Shown here: positions 25,801-37,800 of the stretch, in pieces | Layout: the number at the start of each line of letters is the position of its first letter | How positions within the stretch are numbered: the first letter of the stretch is position 1 | NCBI GenBank assembly: GCA_022410635.1 | Contig: JAJVDF010000453.1 | Coordinates: forward strand, 154,020-218,019 | Source of the DNA: Tretioscincus oriximinensis | Taxonomy: Eukaryota; Chordata; Lepidosauria; Squamata; Gymnophthalmidae | Direction of reading: 5' to 3' | DNA length: 64,000 nucleotides | Notes under the pieces: generated by a model | What the model saw: the letters and a program-made list of their open reading frames with translations, nothing else | Told to the model about the DNA's origin: nothing | The model's database searches: none | Program-made: the position numbers and the translations under genes

Positions 25801-28800
25801 GAAAAGAAGCTTTCTAATGGATATTAATGGTAATCAAAATGATTGCTTTATTAGGTAGTTTTATCAAATGCTAATTAGGTTATTTGCCATAACAGTACAC
25901 TTTTCTGGTATGTAGTTGCTGTGTGAGGTCTTTATCCAATTAGTATTAATAGCTAAACATGGCTTCACCATAGGTTTATAAAGAGGCAAAATGACACTTG
26001 CTGACTTGTTTTTGATTCCCTTTCTAATTACTCTAACAGTGAATTTGCTGCTGTATTCTGGGTTGACATTTTCATTGAACTGACTACCAAGACCCCAACA
26101 TCCCCTTTTCTGCTCTGTTACAGAAATATTGGTTCCCATCAGTTGNCAGGAATAATTTGTGGGTTTTGCCCCATTGTGCATTACTTTGTACTTGTTTAGG
26201 TTGAAGTGCATTTGCCACTTTGTTGCCCACTCATACCCAATTTCTATAGATCCTTCTGGAGCTCTTTGCAATTACTTTCGGTTTTCACTACCCTAAACAA
26301 TTTAGTGTTGTCAGCAAATTTGGATATCTCACTATTTATCATCCAGGTCCTTTATGANTCTATATTAAAACGTATAGGTCTGAGTACTGAATCCTGGGGT
26401 ATTCCATGGTCATTGAGAATATATATATTCTCAAGGATATTGGAAGATACTTGTTGAAGAAAGCTTTCAGACAGGTCTAATGATCTGTTATGCATTTGCA
26501 TATCTGGGTGGTATGAAGGCTTTTTCTTTTTCTTTTATATATCACAAGTATTTGTTTTGTAATTGCTCTGCAGTAGAATCAGTTGCCCATAGGAAAGAGT
26601 CACATAATTAGGTGGCATTAGAGTTTAACCTATATAACNGGGATGGGGTGGGGGCTCTAAATCAGTAATAATGGAAGCAACCTGGAAAGCAGAGGATAAT
26701 TGATTTCATCTCCCCACTCTCCCCAGAACTAGGCAATGGTAAATTATTTCTGCATATTTGTCCAATGCATAGGAGTATACATAGATCATACTTGATGGTA
26801 CTCAACAACAGCAATCTGTATTGAACCATTCTGGCAGTAAAACTCCAGGGGTGTAATCATATCGGGACAGAAAGGATTGTTGCCCCAAAGGTAAGATGGA
26901 GAATGCTGGAGCTGGGCTCTCCCACCTATGCATTTTTCTCTATATGATTTTAAAACCATAATTTTGGCTTTGAAAGCACTGAGAGTAGGAAAACCCCTTC
27001 CTTTCTCTTCATGTTGAGTCAGCAGTGGGAGGGGAGAGTTTTTCTTCCCGTGCTTTCAAGGCCAAAATTAAGGCGTTAAAATCATAGAATCATAAAGTTG
27101 GAAGGGACCTCCAGGGTCATTGGGTCCAACTCCCTGCTGAATGCAGGATTCATTAAACCATCCCAGACAGATGATTGTTCCAGTCTCTGAAGACTGCCAG
27201 CAAAGGTGAACTCACTACTTTCTGTGGCAACATGCTCCACTGGTTTATCACTCNTATTGTTACAATTTTTTTCTATCAAATTTAAATCTACTCCCTTGCG
27301 GTTTCATCCCATTGTTTCTAGTCCTTCCATGTGCCAATGAGAACAATAGATTCATTCCAAATGGTGTTAAGGGTGGGCTGAGTAAGTCGGGCCTAGGAGG
27401 AAGGTATGTCTCAAGTATGCCCGGGAGTACAAAATTTAGGGTGATTGCACTGATTGTTGTGATCCCAGATTGCTTTTCAAAACATCAGAAATGGCCGTGC
27501 TACATTTTTTCTAGGTGAAATATTCCCTTTGTTCTTGTCCGTTTCTACCAACACCCTCAAAGCACGGCAGCCTGGGTCATCTGTCAGTGCTTTGAACTGC
27601 ACAGTAATTACTTCACCTTAGAATGAATGAATGGAGAGTGAATGTGAATGTATATGTCTTTCATAACATTTGATGCATATAAATAAAATTATTAATCTAA
27701 ATAAATTTTTAAAAGTACTGGAAAACAAAATGGCAACCCAGGGACAGTAAAACTTGTCTCCCTGCATTGCTGATTGGAGCTTGAGGAGCTGCATTCAAAA
27801 TGGCAGGGCGTTGCTGGAGCTTCCTTGGTTGGTGCCTCAAGGTAAGAGCGAAGGGCACCAAGAAGGGTGGTGAGATGGTAGTGGGAAGCTAATGAGTGCG
27901 CTTTATTGCTTTGGAGCAGGCTCGCTCAACTAGTATAGAGCTAAAAGCAAACCATGTGGCAGTTCTACAATACGTCACATGTTTGTCATAGAAGCTGCCT
28001 TTTATTCTTGAGTTTTAAGATAGTGCTGTTTCAAAAATTTTAATTGTACTAGATACATTTTTCTCAACATTTCAGTGATCAACATCTAAGTATTACTGGG
28101 TTTCTATAAATAATTTTGAAATCTTTCTACACATCCTTCTAAGAAAGGGGGGGCAGCAGTCTTAAACTAAAATGCGGTAATGGGGGGGGGGAGTGCTTTT
28201 TGGGGGGGTTATTTAAAGGTGACGGTACTAACGCCGGCGGGGGGGGTGTTAGCGGCGGGGGGGNNNNNNNNNNNNNNNNNNNNNNNNNNNNNNNNNNNNN
28301 NNNNNCCCCCGCCAACTAAATAAAAGGTGCCGGTACTGAATTCCGGCGCATTCCGGCACAAAAAAAGCCCTGGGGTTATGGTACACCAAAGAGTAACTTG
28401 AGCAAAAGAGATGACCGTCTGGGAACTAATAATGCCAAAATGTGAGTGCTAATTATTTTGGTTAGCATAACAAACACAATATGTGACCCAAATTTCAGGA
28501 TTCTATTTCCAAGTATTTTACCAGTCTAGCATCCGAGTTATGTTTCTCTTTACTGGAGAAGCAAAACAATACTGTTTCCAACACTACCTAGTAGCAGTAG
28601 TTCTTACAGTCATCAGAACATTGATTCATGTATTTCAGGAGGCTTTCACGGGCCTCTCAATCCTGGAACTTTTCTAAAATTCACAGATTTCAGTAGTCAC
28701 AGTTAAATTACATTCAATGAGCCTAATCAGGTATAATAGTTGGATGTATGGTAATACCTCAAGCCAATAGTGTCTGAAAAAAAATTCTTAAAAAATGGAT

Positions 28801-31800
28801 TTTTTTTCTTTGTGGAATAGTTTTTAAATTTCCATAATTATTTCTGTATAGAATTGTGGAATTGTAAAAAATAACCACTGTACTTCTTTAATTAAGTCAT
28901 ATGTAACATTGTGCCTTTTTACAGAAACATCAAGATTTAATTTTGTGCTCTAAAATGACATATCTTTTTTAAAAAATTGAAAAAATATATGCCCGCTTAA
29001 AAATGAAGCTCTATATTTATTGTTCAAGATTTGAAATACTATTTGTATCACATTATGAATTTTCTGGGTTTTTTAATTAAACTTTTTTCCTTAGTAATAT
29101 TAAATAATATGTCTACACATGAGGATAGGCATTCTGGTTATGCATTAAAAGACTGATAATATAAGCTGCTTTTGCATATACTATATAAGTGACAAGTATT
29201 ACAAAGGCTTTAAGCTGTAAGGAGAAAAATGGAAGAAGTCTTTTATCCTACTTTTTAGAGGGCATCAGCAGCTTGCTTTTATGAAAAAGTAACAGCTAAA
29301 TGCACTGCAAATAATTTGCAGTAATCCAGTTCAGTGATTCATGTGTCTGCTTTAATGGGTCATAATTCAGGATAAAGTAACTGAGTGCAGTCAGAGTGCA
29401 GACACTGCTTATGCCAGGGACAGTATCTCTTCATAAAACACACCTCAGCAGAAGCAGTTTGCCAGCCTCCTAATACCCTCTGATGTTTTGATGTCCTGCA
29501 TATTTTTCCGATTAAGTTTTGAGTGCCATGTTTTTAGTTGTATTTCCACATTCATTATTCTCACGTAGGCCCTTCAGCGGGTTTGCCATATATGATTATT
29601 TTTTTAATGATGCCTTTCTTTCCACTTCAGCAGTTTAATAATCTAGCACATGGCTGCTTCTCAGCACTCAGCATTCACCTCCCCAATACAGAAGAGGACA
29701 TGTGCTTTGGCTTCAAAATTCCATTTACTGCTTTAGAAATGCATATTCCCTATGGAACAACATTTGTTTGACATAACCATTCATTTTTATTACCTCTTTA
29801 AATATGTTTATCCAGAGTTATCAATAATCATAAATAACTTTATATTCTTTTCTTGCTCTTTTTTTTTTCACAGACAAAATTGCTTACCCAGTACATATTA
29901 AATCTCGGCAAGTATGATCAAAGCTACGACATCAGAGACCGTACAAGATTTATTAGACAGCTCATTGTTCCAAATGAGAAGAGTGGAGCTTTAAGCAAAT
30001 ATGCCAAAAAAATATTTCTGGCACAGAAGCCTGCCCCAGTGCTTGAATCTCCTTTTAAAGGTATGTCAGTCAAATGTTTATCAAGAACAAATTAGTAATA
30101 TGCAGATCTGTAATTTAGGTTACTCAACTTTTGTTGTTAAAAGTCATCTTAAAAATCACTGTATAAGCAAAATGTTTTTATTTTTGAAAATGGTCAGATG
30201 TCATTATTCAATCTTGACACTTAATAAATGTATTATTTTGAAAAACAAGGTTTAACTATGTATTACCCTTTTGTTTAAATTTGCACATTTATGGTGTTAA
30301 GTGTAGCCAGTATTTGAAGATTTTCAGATGCTCAACAAATTTGCAAAGCTTACAACTGTTTTTTTTTATCTGTCACTGGCAACTATTACAATTCCTTCTA
30401 GATATTTTTTTCTTTTAAGCGTTTCTGAAGGGACAAGTACTCTGTGACATCCTTTTGCGTTGCAATACTTTTCCTGTTTACAATAATGCAGTGACCTTGT
30501 TTTTGTCTATTATTTGATTCCTGAATTTTCCCATACTAGGGTGTTTTAATACTGCTTTAAAACTCAAAACAGCACTCTTTGTGAAGCAAAAAACTATTAA
30601 AATTCTGGATGTGTTTGTGCAAAGACATGTATATGGATTATTTAACTGTGCTGTCATTCTTAATATTCACAGTAAAGTAATTTTTAGAGAAGCTACATTT
30701 CAGAGCAACACCTCTAAACACACTGACTGATTAGCTTTTTTATTGACCATTATGGGGGAGATTATTGTAATCTATGGACTGGAATCAGTTTTTGACCTAT
30801 GAAGAGCTTCCTAGTTTATATTTATTCCATGACATTTGAGATAATGTAACACCAATTACCTTTAGTCCTGATTAAGATTGCTCTGATATGGAGCTGATGT
30901 GTGTATGTTTTCACCCCACCCCACCTCCCAAATAGACAGAGAGCACTTCCAGCTTGGTACTTTATCTCATACTCTGAACAAGAAAGCCAATGGCTATCTG
31001 GAATTGTCTAATTGGCCAGAGATTGCTCCTGACCCTTCAGTGAGAAATGTAGAGGTAATTGAGTCGGTATGTTGTCTTTTGAAGATAATACTTTATTGTT
31101 TTGGGGAGCTGGGAATTGAGTATCCATGGTTTTTAGGGGAAAATTGCTTTCAGGGGCTTCAGGAAGATTGTAGTAAATGTGTCAAAAAATAAACTATTCT
31201 GGCTATTGATAGCTACTTCATATTCCTCTCTGATGCTCTTTGTATCATCTTCATGATTTTTTTTCCTTCAGTCACCTTGATTCTAGCTTTGCTTGCTGAA
31301 TTTTGTCTGCTTTCTGATATTAAATTAGCTTTTCTAAGAATATTCATTTGCTTGATAGGGTTCACAAACATCAAGAGAATTAATAGTTAATCCCAGATGA
31401 TTACAACTGCTAGTAGAGCTCATAACTGGCTTAAAACAGACAGTTCACTTTGCCACCACTTAGCAATGCCTGTCCAGAGCATAATTTGATGATTGATGTG
31501 CAGTTTGGTGATCTGAGTCAGGAAAGATATGGGGGACTGTGGCAGGTTACCATAACCAGGTTAGTTTCCCATCACTAGTCACCAAGACCAAAAACATTCA
31601 GCTGGCATCAATAATGCACTAATCCATTGAATTACTCCTGTTGCTTTTGCTTATGCTTCATTTGCTTTTCATTTATTCTTACTCTTCCCACCATGTAAAG
31701 ATTAACGTCTTGACAGTTTGTTATAGTTTGTAATAGTGAAATAAAATGTGTGCTTTTAGATTTTTTTTTCTAAAACTGTACTGAGTTGCTGTTCTACTTA

Positions 31801-34800
31801 AGACAGAATAGACATTTTTATAAGAGAATTTTATGTTATTTTAAAATGTTGTATTTAAGTATCTGATGAGAAAAGAAAGCTGAATGGTTTTCATAAAAGT
31901 AAATCAAACCTTATCTATCATGATGTTAAATATATTTATTTAAAAAATTAATGCAGGCAAAAGAATGGACTCCGGTATTAGGAAAAACAAAAAAAGAGAA
32001 GCCTATTGAAAACTTCTATCCTGAGTCGGAAGAAGAAGACAATGATGAGGAAAGTGATGATTCTTCTAGCAGTAGTGATAGTGGTATGTATAAAGTTAAC
32101 AGATGTTCGGTACTAGCCTAAGGTTGCCACACGTCCCAGGAAGGCAGGACAATNCCAGCTTTGGGGACTAAAACATTGTCCCCTCCAGGTTTTAAGAGAA
32201 AATCCCGGGTTTTTACATTCCCCAATGCTGCATCAGGGAATGTAAAAATCCAGGATTTTTAAGGCAAAGGAGCCATCAGGACTGATGGCTGCAGCCCGAG
32301 CAAAGCTTTCAAGGGTCCTGGAAGGAACCTCTGAGCATGCCGTAGCTGATCCTCTGCTGGAGGTGGGGTTTCGCGCCTGCTGTCAGGCAGAGTGCGCCAA
32401 CTTGCCTCCAGCAGAGGAAAAATGCATGGGTTTTTGACAGGAGAACAGATCTTTTGTGCAACTCTGTTCTGCCTGTCTCACCACAAGTGTGAGTGCACGC
32501 GCGCACCCACCCCCGTCCTAGTTTTGGGCTGCCAAAATATGGCAACCCTATACTAGCCACAATATTTTAGTTTCTTAAACTCCTTATGTTATGGGTAATG
32601 CTGTTACAAAGTCATGCTTGGTTTTTTNATTGTTTTAGTATATATTTTTTAATTTATTTATTTATCTATTACGATCAGCAACCAGCATTGTTTTATTATA
32701 TTGAAGTATTTTATAGAATTCTGCTGAAGTAGTTTAGATTTTAGTGTGTTTGAGTCAACCAGAAGGTGTTCAAAAGGTTTCAGTTCGAATTGAACAACTT
32801 GTTGGTTCAAAACTGAATTTGAACCAAAACAGGGTATACAAATAAATGTATCAAACACAACATGTTCAGAGGTTTGAAGATATCAAAGATTTGTATTCAA
32901 ACCAAACACTGCCTCTTCAAAACAAAAAGTTAAAATTCAAATGAACGAATGAGTGGCTTTTTTAATATCACATTCTGTGCCTCAGAGTCTCAGTAAAAGT
33001 GTTGTAAAAACCATTAAAATAGAATGGCAAAATAACAGTGGTAGTGCCTGCACAGGAGAAGAATATTATTTGCTCAGGTTAGGTGAACAGGTCTTTTCGC
33101 CAGATATCTGAAAACAGGCAGTGTGGATCCCGATGCATCTCAGAGGGAAGTCAGGGATGCCCATATGTCTACACTTTTAACTACTGAAGGTGGTGAGACT
33201 GTCAAGAAAGTCTTACAGGAAGGCCTTGGTTGCAGGAAAGTTTCTATGGGAGGGGGAGTTCCTTTAGATATTTGTGGCCCAACCTGTTTAAAGCCTTGTA
33301 AGTCAAAGTTAATACCTTGAATGGGACTTGGTAGTAAATGGAGGGTCAATGCATTATATTTAGGACTGGGATTACATGTGTCTTTCCAGCTGTGCTAATT
33401 AGCTGCCTAGCTGTTGTATTTTGCACCAGTTACAGGTTCTGACTCATCTTTAAGACCAGCTCTACATAGAGTATTATAAGTAATAAAAGGCATGAGGGGA
33501 AAGTTCAACATTCTGAGGTATGGTTCTCATCTTTTCCTCTCCATGCCAAAACTGAAAGCTGCCACAATTCGTAGCCATGTGGACAGAGCAGGATAGCAGA
33601 CGCCTGACCTTTACCTTTCCTTGTTCATGCCGATTGGTGGAAGCAACCCAGTTTCCAACCACAAAAAGAGATACAGGACCTTTCCCTCTCCTAGTCCCTC
33701 TTGTTGCCCCTGTCCAAGTTAAAAAAAATCTAAATCTAGGTTTTTATATAACATAATGGCTTGATATTTTGACTTTTAAATCCTATAAAATCACTATCTC
33801 AAATTAAATGATGTGAGAGAAGCTCATTTTTACAAATTAGTCCATTCATGAGAAGTTAGGGTGAAGCAAGATGGAATTTAATTGGTACTGGATATTAAAA
33901 TAAGAATTCTGAATTATGCAGTAGTATTGAGGGATTCTGCCATGTCTTCAATGTTCTAAATCTATGTACTGATTCTGTTTGTAAAATGAGAGATTTTATA
34001 ATATTTCAGTATTACTTTTTCCATTGTGCACTAACTTGTCAGTGTCACAATGTCTTTAAAATTACTTCCATGTTCTGAATAAGAGTCTTTTTCTAAGATA
34101 CAAAAAATTTAACACTAAGCTTAGTTATATATTTGTTTATAAACTTATATTCTTCTTATTTCATAATAAGTTGAGGTGGCTGGCAGTTGACAAAATTATT
34201 TTAAAAAGAAGAGAGGAAAACCCACAAACAATAAATTGTAAACAAAATAATGACAGATGATAATACTGAAATTATTAACATTATTAACTAAAGTGCATGT
34301 TGAATAGTTTTTATAACATGCTTTATCTGCCCCATAATGTTTATTTTGCCCTTTTTAGCAAAGCCATCATAATTAACGAAGTCATTGGCTCTAGTAAATC
34401 ACTCAAATCCTGTATTTTTGGCATGGAGGACTCACTTTTTTCCTTCAAAAGTTGTTCTAATGTTCTTCCTTTGTCTCTTCTTATGTAAGATTAGCAATAA
34501 TTTTTACCTTGTTTCATCCTTTAGTGTATTCAAGATGTAAAGTGCAGGAAGAGTAGCTCCCTGCCAGATGGATTCATGTTCCATGGCTGGCTGCATTTTT
34601 AACATTTAAGCTTCTGCCAGTTGGACTCTAAAGGTGGGAAGGGGTTTATAATTTTGGACATTTATAATGTCTTCTGATGAGGAATATATTTTATGGCTTA
34701 TATGGATGCCCCTTAACAGTGAATTCAGCTTTCAGTGAGTAAGCAATGCAGGAGAAGGTGAGCCAGTTTCTCCTGTCTGGCAACAACTTACTGCTTCAGC

Positions 34801-37800
34801 TAACGAGCATCATGGATTCCCTTTATTTAAAAATGAAAGTGTATTAATCTGATTCAAATCTCAGATACCTGCAAATAGCCAATGAGGAAGCTTTATTTAG
34901 CCACTGATATCTGCAAGTTGTTGGTGAGGCTTGTTGGGAACCCTAGTTATAATGAAGTAGCTGACAGTTGATAGGTTCAACAGCAAGCCTCATTGGAAAG
35001 CTCAATTGAATCAAAACCTTGTTGTATTGTTACAAAGATAAGTAAAATGTTATCAAAGAAAAATTGCAAAACCAAACTTGGGAGCTCCTCATAAGGTGCT
35101 GAATGTTTTCCGCTTGCGGCATGGCATTTCATATTGCCCTCTACTTAGGGTTTTTTGTTGAAGACACTTCAGAAGTTGCAGTTGGTGCAGTAGCTACATT
35201 GTAACTAGAATGACTGGCCATACACATATGACACAAGTCTTAAAAGAGCTGCATTGGCTGCTAATTCTCTTACCAAGTCCAGTTCAGTGTTAACTTTAAC
35301 TGATAAAGCCCTAAACATCTAAATGTGTAATACTTTTCCTATATCAACCTGCTTGACCCTTGACATCTGCAGGGGATGCCTTTCTGGGAATGGGAATCGA
35401 GATCATGCTTTTATGGTGTTGACCTCCAGATTATGAAATAGTCTTTCCCTAGGGCTGCATCAGGCTTCTTCATTCCTGACCTTCAGAAAATTATACACTT
35501 CTTTCCTCAACACTTTTCCTGAGAGTGGGATTGATCTATAAATAAGTAAATAAATAAATAATTGTGGCCTGCATGAAACTTATGTGTCCCAACTACAAAT
35601 TCTCATTCAGAATACCCATGGTTACATCAACATGCTTGTTCTTTGTTACAGTCACCGACCAGAAATAGAAAAGAAAAATAGCAGCCAACAAGGACAATTA
35701 AAACAAATATATACATAATTTAGACAGGCCCAAGTATGTAAATTCACAAATGAAGTGTTTTCCGATCAGATGGACTAGTAACCTGAATAGTTCATGAATA
35801 TGCAAGTTTTTCCCTTCATCTTAGACCATGATTCCGAGACTGAAGAAGATGAAAAGGAAGGACAGGAAGATAGTTCAGAAAGCAGTGAAAGTTCTTCTAC
35901 TGACAGTGAGGGTAAAAAGAAGCCAGAAGTGAAAAATGGAACTTCAAGAAAGAGATCTACCAATTTAAAGAGGTATTTCTGTTATTTAATTGTAGATTAG
36001 CTCATTAAAGATATATGTTGAAGTTATTTCAATTCATATTTGAGAGATGTTTTTTGTATTTACCTAATCAGTTTATATGTGCAACACATAAGCTGAATAA
36101 TGCTTTTTGAATATTAACTTTTGTTCAGTGTTTAGGTGCTGAGCACAATGTACTAGTTTAACCTTGGGAGGCTGAATAGTTACCATGTCGCTTTATGAAA
36201 CACTTGATTGCCTTATAGAGCAATTTTGTGAAAAGCTAAAATTAAATCCTTCTATGTCCTGCCATTATGTAATGAAGGCAATTGATTTTTCCTAAATAAT
36301 GTTATATTAAAAGGATTATGATCTAAATATTGGAAGCAAAGGCTGTGAAGGGAGACAGTCAGAAGCTGCTAAGGTGTTAAGCTTTTTAAGATTGCCTATT
36401 ACCAACAGAGTTAACATGTATTAAAATATCATTAAAATTTTAAGTAATTAAGGCTAATACCTTGGATTGTCTGAATCTGTTTCTTCTATTTCTGTCAGAA
36501 GGTGGCCTCTGTAGACACGATCACCCTTTTACACTGTTGCCTGCTGCCAGCTCACTTGATGAGTTTGCAGCTCAGCTCAGTCGTGGCTGACAGCACTGAT
36601 TGGGGCGCAGTACGCACTCTGCTCCTTTTATTACAGACAGTAATTAAAGCAGCTCGCCTTGCCACTTCCATAACAAACACAGCATAATGCCCTAATTATG
36701 ACTTTATTAATTTAAGTCAGGATTTAATGATTTTAAAAGTGATTTATATTGTTTTTCCTGTTCAGAACAAATGAAATCTGTAGGTTAAATTAATACAGGC
36801 TTTTCATCATTGCAAAGTTAAAAAGCTAGTTAACAGTAAATTTTTTTTCATTAGATTAACATCTGAAACTCTTAAGTAGTAAGGTAAACAATGATTATCC
36901 ATCAAAACCAAGTAGTAAAATAAGGTTGCTCTGTAAAAAAATCTTCACAAGCATAAATAAAACACATTAAGATACTTTTTACTGAAGAAATAGTTTGTTT
37001 ACATCCAATTGTTTCTGTAACAAACTACTTTTTACATTTTCTGAAGTATGAAGTAAGGAAGGAAATGGAGATGAGACGTGAATAGGAATTGCTTACAGAA
37101 CTTTGCATTATGGTTAAAGAACTGGATTTTGGGAAACTAAAAAAGATTTGCAGGGTTTTTTACCATTGTTATTTTATAAACAACTCTCTTTTATGCTTTT
37201 TCCAGGCTATATTGAATATTGCTCTTAGGGTAATATTATGGTTTAGTCATTTTTTAAAAAACAAATACATCCCTAAGTCAATATTTTAATCCTTACATAT
37301 GTCATTTTAATGGTGTAGAAATAGATTAAAGAAATAGGGACATTATAAGAGTCTATTGCAACTGCTGATGACTGAACTATATAATGGATGTAACATTTGT
37401 CCAAAATGTACTTGACTTGAATATTTTAATCTGAATGCCATGACTTTGCTTCCTTCTGATATAGAAAAGCAAACCAGCAACTTTTCAATCAATTCAAGTT
37501 TGCCAGTTATGGTTAACTGTTTCTGGAAAAAGCTAGAAAGTAGTATATCAAGAAAGTGTCACATCTATTCTCAGTCTAATCTAGGTTGTATAGGACATAG
37601 TGTTGAGTTGGATTCTGTAAATGTAGAAGTAACTGAAAACTTCAGACAGTAAACCTTCTGCAAATGTTATTAATACTGGAGCTGTAGTCATTCATCATAT
37701 TTGAAATCAGCTGAGATTGCCAGCAGTGCCAAAACTTTTAAATTTGCACTCAGATATATCATCTGGCTTTAACAAATCTTCAAGTTCCACATCGGCAGGT

